The notes under the pieces were generated by a model. It was not told the DNA's origin. It did not search any database and worked only from the letters and a program-made list of their open reading frames with translations. 64,000 bases of DNA from Candidatus Omnitrophota bacterium (GTDB lineage: Bacteria > Hinthialibacterota > Hinthialibacteria > OLB16): NCBI GenBank assembly GCA_020632575.1, contig JACKFH010000002.1:124001-188000 (forward strand). The letters run 5' to 3'. The position numbers and the translations under genes are program-made. This document shows, piece after piece, positions 43,602-50,634 of this stretch (within the stretch, counting starts at the first letter, position 1; each line of letters opens with the position of its first letter).

Positions 43602-43622
43602 GGAAGAGAGGGGATGACAGTT

Positions 43623-44423
43623 CTATTTCCGTTTCGGTTGGATCTCCTTCCAGAAATCCAAACTCTTCAATCGAGTCTCCAAATGGTATTCTACATAATC
43701 CCCCAACAATGGAACCCACTTTTTAGCCGTCGCGACCTCCACCTCATTTCCCTCGATCTCCTCGAACTTCGAAAGTCGAAACCGGTGAATGATGGCTATT
43801 TCCTCGGAGGACGTCCTCGTTGGTTTCCGTAATGAAGGTCGCTCCTCCTCTTCCACGACCCGGCCGATTTCCTTTTGTGTGAAGAGACCGCCCAACGCTG
43901 GATCGAACCACCAGTACTTGCGTTCTGAAAGATTCGCCTCTGGGCTCTCCCATCTCGGTCGGTATCCCATGTGCTCCAGGAATTTGACCAGAAAGGCGGT
44001 TAAGAGGATGCCGGGGGAATCGCCACTCTCCATGCAGTCCAAAGCCTTGTCCAACATCGAAAAGAGGTAGGGATGCGGATCCTCCTTCTCGGTGGTTCTT
44101 AGCAAGAGTTCGGAAAGAACGCTTGCCGCCGCCCAAGGCTCGAGAGGCGTCCCGGAATTCAGTTTCGGACGTCCGGTGACTGTCTCACGTTCCTTGAGTT
44201 CATAGAGCCCATCGGCCTGTCTCGGCTGGACGAAGAGGATCTCGTAAGTGGAAAAGAGGGGCAGCAGGGGGACGCTCGGTTTCTTCTTTCCTCGAGCGGT
44301 TCGAACGATCGCACGGATTTGCCCTTGCTCCCGCGTAAAGAACGAGAGAACATGACTCCCCGATTTGGCTTCGAACTTGGCCAGAGGGATCGCGGTTAGC
44401 AGGGTTGTCTTCGTCTCGGGCAT
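43623..44423 (-). CDS. recO: DNA repair protein RecO
   Basis: 266 residues with RecO layout: N-terminal OB fold (TTLLTAIPLAKFEAKSGSHVLSFFTREQGQIRAIVRTARGKKK is the usual opening, read here at about 6-48), LPLFSTYEILFV, then a helical domain (ASVLSELLLRTTEKEDPHPYLFSML, LTAFLVKFLEHMGYRP). RecO loads RecA on SSB-coated DNA with RecR in gap repair. The C-terminal zinc-type Cys cluster of some RecO proteins is absent. No ribosome-binding site is evident. Flanked on both sides by repeats of family B. Confidence 0.88.
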   Translation of the reverse strand: MPETKTTLLTAIPLAKFEAKSGSHVLSFFTREQGQIRAIVRTARGKKKPSVPLLPLFSTYEILFVQPRQADGLYELKERETVTGRPKLNSGTPLEPWAAASVLSELLLRTTEKEDPHPYLFSMLDKALDCMESGDSPGILLTAFLVKFLEHMGYRPRWESPEANLSERKYWWFDPALGGLFTQKEIGRVVEEEERPSLRKPTRTSSEEIAIIHRFRLSKFEEIEGNEVEVATAKKWVPLLGDYVEYHLETRLKSLDFWKEIQPKRK

Positions 44424-44536
44424 AAAGATGTCTAACGCTTGGTCAAATTCAAATCCATCCCGCCTCCACTCTGTGTCATTCCGAGCATTTGGCGGTGTGG
44501 CCGCTGATTAGGAAAAGAAAACGATAGTCAAATCGC

Positions 44537-44607
44537 GTCATACCCGCGAAGGCGGGTATCCAGGGTCCGTGCCACCCCCTCTGGATTCCTGCCTTCGCAG
44601 GAATGAC
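44537..44607. repeat. Paired-hairpin repeat, family B copy 3
   Basis: Hairpin ATACCCGCGAAGGCGGGTAT (44540-44559) and hairpin ATTCCTGCCTTCGCAGGAAT (44585-44604), flanked by GTC and GAC. Arms vary by compensating changes between copies. It lies inside a possible decayed relative of the 36084 element (TGTCATTCCGA at 44474-44484 and CGTCAGAATGATG near 44615). Confidence 0.88.
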
Positions 44608-44632
44608 TCAATGCCGTCAGAATGATGCCCGC

Positions 44633-45877
44633 TTAACTCGCCTCAAAAAAATCAAACCGCCTCATCACCAACATGAACGCCACGCCCATCAAAACCGCTC
44701 CCGCGATGTAGGGCGATGCATGGGATAGGTGTGCGAAGAGATAGGCCCCGACCACGGGTCCGACCACCCGCCCCAAACTCCCCATGCCTCGGAATGACCC
44801 AATCACTTCACCCTGACGGTCCGGGCCTACCAGTCTGGAGACGATCGCGGAGGGTAGAGTGTTCATGAACGCCGATCCGATCGCAATCAGCAAGAGCGCC
44901 GGGACAAGCGGCCAGAAGGTTCCCTGGAACGAGCCGGCCAGATACCCCACAAACCCAAGGCTGCCGATGATATAGAAGACGATTCCGATATGGGTCAGTT
45001 TTCGTTCGTCGAAATGTTTCATCAGCTGACGGATCATCCCTCCCTGGATGAAGGCGGACAAAAGTCCCATAACGCCAAAAATCATGCCGACACGCATCGG
45101 TAAATCGTCCTCCGGAATTTCGGGGAAGACCTCGAACCCGACGAACAACACCAAGACCACCTCCCACATAGAGAACGTCGTCGTCCAAAGGAAATTCGCG
45201 AACACGACATTGCGGACCTGATGTTCGGAATAAACTTTGGCTAGATTGAGAATCGGGTGTCGCAACTCAGAAGGCTCAGACCGTTTCTCCTTGGGATACG
45301 ATTCCTCGAGCACAATCAACCCAAACAGGAATGCGACACCCGAAGCCCCGGCGGCCGCGAAGGAGGGAGCGGCGTAACCCCAATGGGCCAGGAGGCCGCC
45401 AATCATCGGCCCGAAGGTGAAACCCAAACCGAAAGCCGCGCCGATGAGACCCATTCCATGCGCTCGCTTTTCAGGAGGAGTGACATCCGCGACATAGGAT
45501 TGAGCGATGGCGATATTCCCCGCGAAGAACCCCGCCATGATCCTTCCGACAAACAACATGGTCAGGCTGTTGGCAACAGCGAGCACCACGTAGGAGAGGG
45601 CGATTCCGAGAAGAGTGATCAAGAGGATCGGTTTCCGACCGAAACGGTCCGACAGCCAGCCCCAAAGGGGCGTGAAGAAAAATTGGACCATCGAGAAGAC
45701 GCCCATCAGAATTCCCGCCTGGAATTCCGTGGCGCCGAACTTGCCGATCGCATAGGGCTGAAGAATCGGGATGATGATCCCGAATCCGATTAGGTCAATG
45801 AAGACGGTGAAAAAGATCACCATCAGCGCCGCGAACCGTTTGCGGTCCTCGGGTGTGCGTTGTCGTTTTTCGTTCAA
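44633..45877 (-). CDS. Major facilitator superfamily transporter, DHA1/TetA-like
   Basis: 414 residues with 12 hydrophobic helices. Motif A GWLSDRFGRKPIL lies between TM2 and TM3 (about residues 73-85), a motif C-like GLGFTFGPMIGG in TM5, and the first helix reads FIDLIGFGIIIPIL as in TetA/Bcr-like H+-antiporters. The start is TTG at 45877, 2 nt after the cysC stop, so translation is probably coupled. Placement beside cysC suggests, without proof, a substrate linked to sulfur metabolism; drug or metabolite export is the generic family role. Confidence 0.88.
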   Translation of the reverse strand: MNEKRQRTPEDRKRFAALMVIFFTVFIDLIGFGIIIPILQPYAIGKFGATEFQAGILMGVFSMVQFFFTPLWGWLSDRFGRKPILLITLLGIALSYVVLAVANSLTMLFVGRIMAGFFAGNIAIAQSYVADVTPPEKRAHGMGLIGAAFGLGFTFGPMIGGLLAHWGYAAPSFAAAGASGVAFLFGLIVLEESYPKEKRSEPSELRHPILNLAKVYSEHQVRNVVFANFLWTTTFSMWEVVLVLFVGFEVFPEIPEDDLPMRVGMIFGVMGLLSAFIQGGMIRQLMKHFDERKLTHIGIVFYIIGSLGFVGYLAGSFQGTFWPLVPALLLIAIGSAFMNTLPSAIVSRLVGPDRQGEVIGSFRGMGSLGRVVGPVVGAYLFAHLSHASPYIAGAVLMGVAFMLVMRRFDFFEAS

Positions 45878-45879
45878 GA

Positions 45880-46425
45880 TTAATTTGCCGCCTTCAGATA
45901 GCCTTCGCGTACGAGGTAATCGATAATTTTTTCCGCGCTCTCCTCCACCGATTCCTCATGCGTGTGGCAGACCACTTCCGGATTGAGAGGGGCCTCGTAA
46001 GGATCGGAGACTCCGGTGAAACTCTCTATCTCACCGGTGCGCGCCTTCTGGTAGAGCCCCTTCACATCCCGTTCTTCGCAAACTTCGAGCGGGGCGGCGA
46101 CATGGACCTCGACAAAATTCTTGATCATGTTCCGGGCATAGTCCCGAGTCTCCCGGTAGGGAGAGATAGCCGCCGCGATATTCGGAACCCCATTGCGGGT
46201 CAGGAGGTGACAGACAAAGGCGATCCGTTTGATGTTGATATCCCGGTCCTCCTTGCTGAAGGTCAGCCCCTTGCTCAAATGCTCGCGCACCTCGTCACCG
46301 TCCATGATTTCGATATTGGGCACTCCCCGTGCACGCAGTTGACGGTCCAACTCGGCGCTGATTGTCGATTTTCCGGAACCCGAGAGTCCGGTGAACCAGA
46401 CAGTGAAACCTTTTAAGACAGACAT
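45880..46425 (-). CDS. cysC: Adenylylsulfate (APS) kinase
   Basis: 181 residues, normal for CysC. Phosphorylates APS to PAPS. Seen: P-loop GLSGSGKS at 13-20, IMDGDEVREHLSKGLTFSKEDRD (substrate-binding DGD-R and helical lid), ISPYRETRD, and FTGVSDPYEAPLNPEV near the C-terminus. All catalytic elements are intact, in contrast to the kinase-like tail on CysN at 48225. It is read on the strand opposite to cysD-cysN and separated from them by repeat A and the Rrf2 gene. Confidence 0.96.
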   Translation of the reverse strand: MSVLKGFTVWFTGLSGSGKSTISAELDRQLRARGVPNIEIMDGDEVREHLSKGLTFSKEDRDINIKRIAFVCHLLTRNGVPNIAAAISPYRETRDYARNMIKNFVEVHVAAPLEVCEERDVKGLYQKARTGEIESFTGVSDPYEAPLNPEVVCHTHEESVEESAEKIIDYLVREGYLKAAN

Positions 46426-46458
46426 GTAAATGTGATACTCCTTCTAATTCCGGGTCCC

Positions 46459-46560
46459 CGATAACCCCTCCCCCTAGCCCCCTCCCCGCACCGCGGGGAG
46501 GGGGGATTTCAGTTCCCCCTCTCCACAAGGTGGAGAGGGGGTTAGGGGGAGAGGTTATCG
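46459..46560. repeat. Palindromic intergenic repeat, family A copy 2
   Basis: 102-bp element with ends CGATAACCCCTCCCCCTA and TAGGGGGAGAGGTTATCG, about 23-bp inverted repeats with two mismatches. Interior stems CCCCTCCCCGC/GCGGGGAGGGG and CCCCCTCTCCAC/GTGGAGAGGGGG match the plan of the 8309-8400 copy. Located between cysC and the Rrf2 gene. Confidence 0.9.
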
Positions 46561-46576
46561 GCGTCGGACACTCAGC

Positions 46577-47020
46577 TTATATGTAATACATCTTCGGATC
46601 GTCCGATTTCAACCGCTTGGCGATTTCATCCAAGGTATGCCCTTCGGCGACCTCATGGACCTGCCCGCGAACATCTTCCCAGATCCGGTCCAAAGCCCTC
46701 CAACACTCCGGATGCGCGGTCCCGTTCCCCCGATCCTCGACCGGACAGGGAAGAATCGGGCCTTCCACGCTCTCAATGATCTCGGCCAGATTGATCTTTT
46801 CGGGAGGACGCCCCAAGGCATAACCTCCTTGCGCTCCCCGTTTGGAGTTGACCAACCCCGTTTTTTTCAGGTCCTGGAACACTTGGAGCAAAAAAGATTC
46901 GCTGATCCCCCGTTCCGTGGCGATTTCCTCGATCCGGTGCCATCGTTCCTCGGCGGGGGACTCGTCAATCATCGCCGAAAGCGCCAGAACGGCGTAATAA
47001 GTTCGAAGCGTCAGTTTCAT
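46577..47020 (-). CDS. Rrf2 family transcriptional regulator
   Basis: 147 residues with an N-terminal winged helix: MKLTLRTYYAVLALSAM, ISESFLLQVFQDLKKTGLVNSKRGAQGGYAL, the hallmark wing of Rrf2/IscR/CymR proteins. The C-terminal effector part has only two Cys (Cys in LPCPVEDR and HPECW) rather than the three of IscR, so an Fe-S cluster is uncertain; CymR-type regulators of sulfur metabolism sense without one. It is divergent from cysD-cysN with an inverted repeat between them, so control of cysDN and of itself is a reasonable inference. Confidence 0.9.
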   Translation of the reverse strand: MKLTLRTYYAVLALSAMIDESPAEERWHRIEEIATERGISESFLLQVFQDLKKTGLVNSKRGAQGGYALGRPPEKINLAEIIESVEGPILPCPVEDRGNGTAHPECWRALDRIWEDVRGQVHEVAEGHTLDEIAKRLKSDDPKMYYI

Positions 47021-47025
47021 AGGGC

Positions 47026-47110
47026 TTGATTCAATCTAACGATCTGGTATATTCATCATAAACCTGATTGGTTTTATCAGGAATATACCTTCTCCGAACG
47101 ATTCGGTCAA
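47026..47110. promoter_or_regulatory. Divergent promoters and inverted-repeat operator, Rrf2 gene/cysD
   Basis: Inverted repeat GGTATATTC (47046-47054) / GAATATACC (47081-47089), with CCTGAT (47063-47068) / ATCAGG (47076-47081) nested. Plus strand: TTGATT (47026-47031), 16-nt spacer, TATATT (47048-47053) in the left arm. Minus strand: TTGACC (47110-47105), 17-nt spacer, TATATT (47087-47082) in the right arm. A protein on the repeat would cover both -10 elements. Confidence 0.72.
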
Positions 47111-47162
47111 CTGGCATCCGACAGGAGGGGATTTTCAACAGGAAGCGGGAAGTTGCTAGACC

Positions 47163-48044
47163 ATGGACCAACTCGACTATCTAGAAGCCAAAAGCGTTCA
47201 TATCCTTAGGGAGGCTTACCGGGATTTTAAGAATTTGTGCATGCTCTGGTCGATTGGGAAGGACTCGACCGTCATGCTCTGGCTTGCCCGAAAAGCATTC
47301 TTCGGACATGTTCCGTTTCCTCTGGTCCACATCGACACGAGTTACAAGATCCCCGCGATGATCGAGTACCGGGATCGGGTCGCCAAAGAGTGGAAGTTAA
47401 ACATGGTTTACGGGCAAAACACCGAGGCGCTCAAGAACAAGATGACCTTTCCGGATGGGGCCATCGACCGGATCGCCTGCTGCAAGGCTCTCAAGAGCGA
47501 GGCCCTGAAACACACTCTCTCGGGTGAGTGGACCCGCTGGCGTCTCAACCACGAGAAGGGCGAGTACGAGGAAGACTCCAACAAGGATCCCTACACCGGC
47601 GTCATCGTTGGCGCCCGCGCCGATGAGGAGGGAAGCCGTTCCAAAGAGCGGTATTTCTCCCCCCGCGACAAGCAGAGCGACTGGGACGTTGACGATCAAC
47701 CCCCGGAACTCTGGTCCTATTACAAGACCGACTTCGCGCCGGGAACCCATGTTCGCATCCACCCGCTTCTCGATTGGACCGAACTCAACCTTTGGGAATA
47801 CATCCAGAGAGAGAATGTCCCCATCATCGACCTCTACTTCGACAAGGGCGAGGGGATGCGTTACCGGTCTCTCGGTTGTCTCCCCTGCACATTGGGTGTT
47901 CAGTCGACCGCTAAGAATGTGGATGAGATCGTCGAGGAACTCCGATCCGGCAAATTCTCCAACGTCGCCGAACGTTCCGGCCGTGCACAAGACGCTGCCG
48001 ATGGCAACAGTTTGGAGACCTTGCGGCGAAGTGGGTATATGTGA
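47163..48044 (+). CDS. cysD: Sulfate adenylyltransferase subunit 2
   Basis: 293 residues; with CysN it makes APS from sulfate and ATP, the first step of sulfate assimilation. PP-loop ATP pyrophosphatase fold: LWSIGKDSTVMLWLARKAF (about 29-47), IDTSYKIPAMIEYRD, IVGARADEEGSRSKER, and RSLGCLPCT. All conserved CysD blocks are present. Its start lies about 73 nt after the operator palindrome, and an imperfect 110-bp palindrome separates it from cysN. Confidence 0.97.
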   Translation: MDQLDYLEAKSVHILREAYRDFKNLCMLWSIGKDSTVMLWLARKAFFGHVPFPLVHIDTSYKIPAMIEYRDRVAKEWKLNMVYGQNTEALKNKMTFPDGAIDRIACCKALKSEALKHTLSGEWTRWRLNHEKGEYEEDSNKDPYTGVIVGARADEEGSRSKERYFSPRDKQSDWDVDDQPPELWSYYKTDFAPGTHVRIHPLLDWTELNLWEYIQRENVPIIDLYFDKGEGMRYRSLGCLPCTLGVQSTAKNVDEIVEELRSGKFSNVAERSGRAQDAADGNSLETLRRSGYM

Positions 48045-48069
48045 TCTGGGCGTATCCGCGTGGTACGAA

Positions 48070-48179
48070 TTGAATCATGGAAGCCCATGGAATCGAAGGA
48101 AAACATGGAAGGCCAAATCGCAAAGCGATTTGCGTTCTTTCCATTCATTCCATCCCTTCCACGGAATTCCATGATTCAA
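48070..48179. repeat. Long imperfect palindrome between cysD and cysN
   Basis: Outer arms TTGAATCATGGAA (48070-48082) and TTCCATGATTCAA (48167-48179) pair perfectly. The centre CAAATCGC-AAA-GCGATTTG (48115-48133) is also perfect, and the arms between are built of ATGGAA/TTCCAT units that pair imperfectly. Transcribed, it would form one hairpin of about 110 nt in the cysD-cysN message. No T-run follows. Confidence 0.75.
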
Positions 48180-48224
48180 ATGCGGGAAGATCCCCGATGA
48201 AAAATAGAAGGAACTAGACAATAA

Positions 48225-50042
48225 ATGACCGAAACAGCTGTGCGCAAATCCGAAGAGAGAATGAACCTGGTGATTGTCGGGCATGTCGATCACGGCAAAT
48301 CCACCGTGATTGGACGTCTGCTCGCCGACACTGGAAGTCTTCCCGAGGGAAAACTCGAACAGGTGAAGGCGATGTGCGAACGCAACTCTCGCCCCTTCGA
48401 ATACGCTTTCCTTCTCGATGCTCTCAAGAACGAACAATCCCAGGGCATCACCATCGACACCGCCCGCTGTTTCTTCAAGACGGATAAGCGCCACTACATC
48501 ATCAACGACGCTCCCGGTCACATCGAGTTCCTGAAAAACATGATCACTGGGGCTGCCCGAGCCGAGGCCGCGCTTCTCGTGATCGATGCCGAAGAGGGAA
48601 TCCAGGAGAACAGCAAACGACATGGTTACATGATCTCCATGCTCGGGATCAAACAGATCGCCGTTCTGGTCAACAAGATGGATTTGGTCGATTACAGCCA
48701 GGAAGTCTTCGAGAAAATTGTTAGAGAGTATAACGATTTTCTCGGCCACCTCGGTGTTCACCCGATGACCTTCATCCCCGTGGCGGCGCGTGAGGGAGAC
48801 AACATCGCGACCATTTCTCCCCATATGCCCTGGTATGAGGGGCACACGGTGCTGGATCAGGTTGATGCCTTCACCCGACCGGAGGGGAGCCTGGCCAAAC
48901 CGTTTCGACTCCCGGTTCAAGACATCTACAAATTCACCGCGCAAGGGGATGACAGACGTATCATCTCCGGGACTGTCGAGACCGGTACGGCGAAGGTGGG
49001 CGATCATGTCATCTTTTATCCCTCCGGCAAGGAGACCATCATCGAATCGGTCGAACGGTTCAACGCCCCGAACTCCACAGAGGTCAAGGCTGATGAAGCG
49101 GTTGGGGTGACGATGACCACCGAGATCTATATCAAGCCCGGTGAGCTGATGTGTCGCGCCGATGAACTCAAACCGAAAGTCGGTCGTCGCTTCCGCGCGA
49201 ATGTCTTCTGGATGGGCCGTGCTCCGATGATTCCCGGCAAACAATACAAACTCAAAATCGGCGCCACCAAAGTCGCCACCGAACTCGCCTCGATCGAAAG
49301 CGTCCTCGACGCTTCGGAACTGGAGACCAATCACAACAAGCAACAGTTGGACCGTCACGATGTAGGCGAAATCATTCTCGAAACTCATCGACCCGTCGCC
49401 TTCGATAACCGCAACGATATCGAACCGACCGGCCGGTTTGTCATAGTCGACGATTTCGAGATCGCGGGCGCGGGGGTTATCCTCGAAAAAGTGGCCGAAA
49501 CGGATTCCATTTTCGATCGTCAGATCAAACAACGCGAGTTCGCCTGGGAGGCGGGGGAAGTCAGCGCGGCCGAACGGGAACAAAGGTTCAACCACAAAGG
49601 CAAGTTCATCATTGTCACCGGCGAACCGGGATCGGGTCGGAGAAACTTGGCCAAGAAGGTCGAGAAACATCTGTTCGACCAGGGCTTCAACACCTACTAC
49701 TTTGGCATCACGAACCAGTTCGGCGATCTCGACCAACATGGCGCCGCTGGCACGATTCAACGGGACCGCCAGATTGAAATCCTCGGCGAGCTCGCTCGCA
49801 TCATGACCGACGCGGGCCTCCTGTTCATTACCATCCTGACCGACATCGACGAGTTCGATCTGAATAAGCTTCGCAAACTCAATGAACCCAATGAGGTGTT
49901 CGTGGTGAGTTTGGGGGACCCCGCGTTGGGCGGCGCGGTCATCGATGTCCAACTCGAGCCGAGTCCGGAGATCGAATCCGCGGTGGAGAAGGTGGTGGAG
50001 GGTCTCACCTCTCAACAGGTGTTCATGGATTTTTCGATCTAA
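48225..50042 (+). CDS. cysN: Sulfate adenylyltransferase subunit 1 with degenerate APS-kinase-like C-terminus
   Basis: 605 residues. GTPase part: G1 GHVDHGKST at 19-27, G2/switch I GITIDTARCFF, G3 DAPGH near 95, G4 NKMD near 146, then EF-Tu-like beta-barrels to about 430. Residues 460-605 resemble the CysC domain of CysNC fusions (FIIVTGEPGSGRRNLAKKVEKHL; YYFGITN), but the P-loop is GEPGSGRR at 466-473, with Lys replaced by Arg, and the DGD-R and FTGVSDPYE motifs are missing. It is therefore probably not an active kinase, which fits the separate intact cysC at 45880. A structural or regulatory role for the tail is inference. Confidence 0.93.
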   Translation: MTETAVRKSEERMNLVIVGHVDHGKSTVIGRLLADTGSLPEGKLEQVKAMCERNSRPFEYAFLLDALKNEQSQGITIDTARCFFKTDKRHYIINDAPGHIEFLKNMITGAARAEAALLVIDAEEGIQENSKRHGYMISMLGIKQIAVLVNKMDLVDYSQEVFEKIVREYNDFLGHLGVHPMTFIPVAAREGDNIATISPHMPWYEGHTVLDQVDAFTRPEGSLAKPFRLPVQDIYKFTAQGDDRRIISGTVETGTAKVGDHVIFYPSGKETIIESVERFNAPNSTEVKADEAVGVTMTTEIYIKPGELMCRADELKPKVGRRFRANVFWMGRAPMIPGKQYKLKIGATKVATELASIESVLDASELETNHNKQQLDRHDVGEIILETHRPVAFDNRNDIEPTGRFVIVDDFEIAGAGVILEKVAETDSIFDRQIKQREFAWEAGEVSAAEREQRFNHKGKFIIVTGEPGSGRRNLAKKVEKHLFDQGFNTYYFGITNQFGDLDQHGAAGTIQRDRQIEILGELARIMTDAGLLFITILTDIDEFDLNKLRKLNEPNEVFVVSLGDPALGGAVIDVQLEPSPEIESAVEKVVEGLTSQQVFMDFSI

Positions 50043-50169
50043 TTGTCGGCTATTTGAACTATTCGATTTGAAACCCTCGGTTGTCATCCTTAGAAACATT
50101 TCCTAGGATAGTCCTCGAGATTGACTGGGCACGTCGATCGATGAATTCATGGTGGAGGAGCGTGCGGAG

Positions 50170-50613
50170 ATGAATATCACTTGGCTTCCCAAGAAAAGTG
50201 TGGTGGTTCCCCTAGATTTTTCCGATTTCTCATTTGCCGCTCTCGAGCAGGCGCTGGAATTCGTCGATTCCCCGGAGGGTATTCATGTCGTCCATGTCCT
50301 TCCAAGGCTCTCTCCGATGGAGCCAGGCGTGATCTGGGGTACGATCGACGATGACAGTCGCCGGGACCATGCTATCCAAGCCCTGAAGGACCGTCTTACC
50401 GGTCAGGAGTATCGTGGAATTACAATCGAGATCCGTTTCGGCGACGCCGCTCGGCAGGTGGCTCGTTACGCCGAGGAAATCCATGCCGACCTCATTGTGG
50501 TTCCCTCGCATGGACGAACCGGGGCTTCTCATGTATTGATTGGCTCGACAGCCGAAAGAATTGTCCGGAACTCACACTGTCCGGTTCTGGTTCTGAGGAA
50601 CGCTTACCGCTAA
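50170..50613 (+). CDS. Universal stress protein (UspA family)
   Basis: 147 residues from ATG 50170; GGAGGAG 10 nt upstream favours it over ATG 50149. Single Usp domain: VVVPLDFSDFSFAALEQA at the N-terminus, then the ATP-binding pattern G-x2-G-x9-G-S seen in SHGRTGASHVLIGSTAERIV, and NSHCPVLVLR at the end. Nucleotide-binding Usp proteins act in stress or energy-state responses. The AGCS symporter gene starts 21 nt later, suggesting co-transcription. Confidence 0.92.
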   Translation: MNITWLPKKSVVVPLDFSDFSFAALEQALEFVDSPEGIHVVHVLPRLSPMEPGVIWGTIDDDSRRDHAIQALKDRLTGQEYRGITIEIRFGDAARQVARYAEEIHADLIVVPSHGRTGASHVLIGSTAERIVRNSHCPVLVLRNAYR

Positions 50614-50634
50614 CGAGGGGTTTGGAGTCATCGA

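Noticed and set aside
48075..50099. 674-codon minus-strand frame over cysN
   Set aside because: Exact antisense of a conserved GTPase gene; no ribosome-binding site or recognisable domain.
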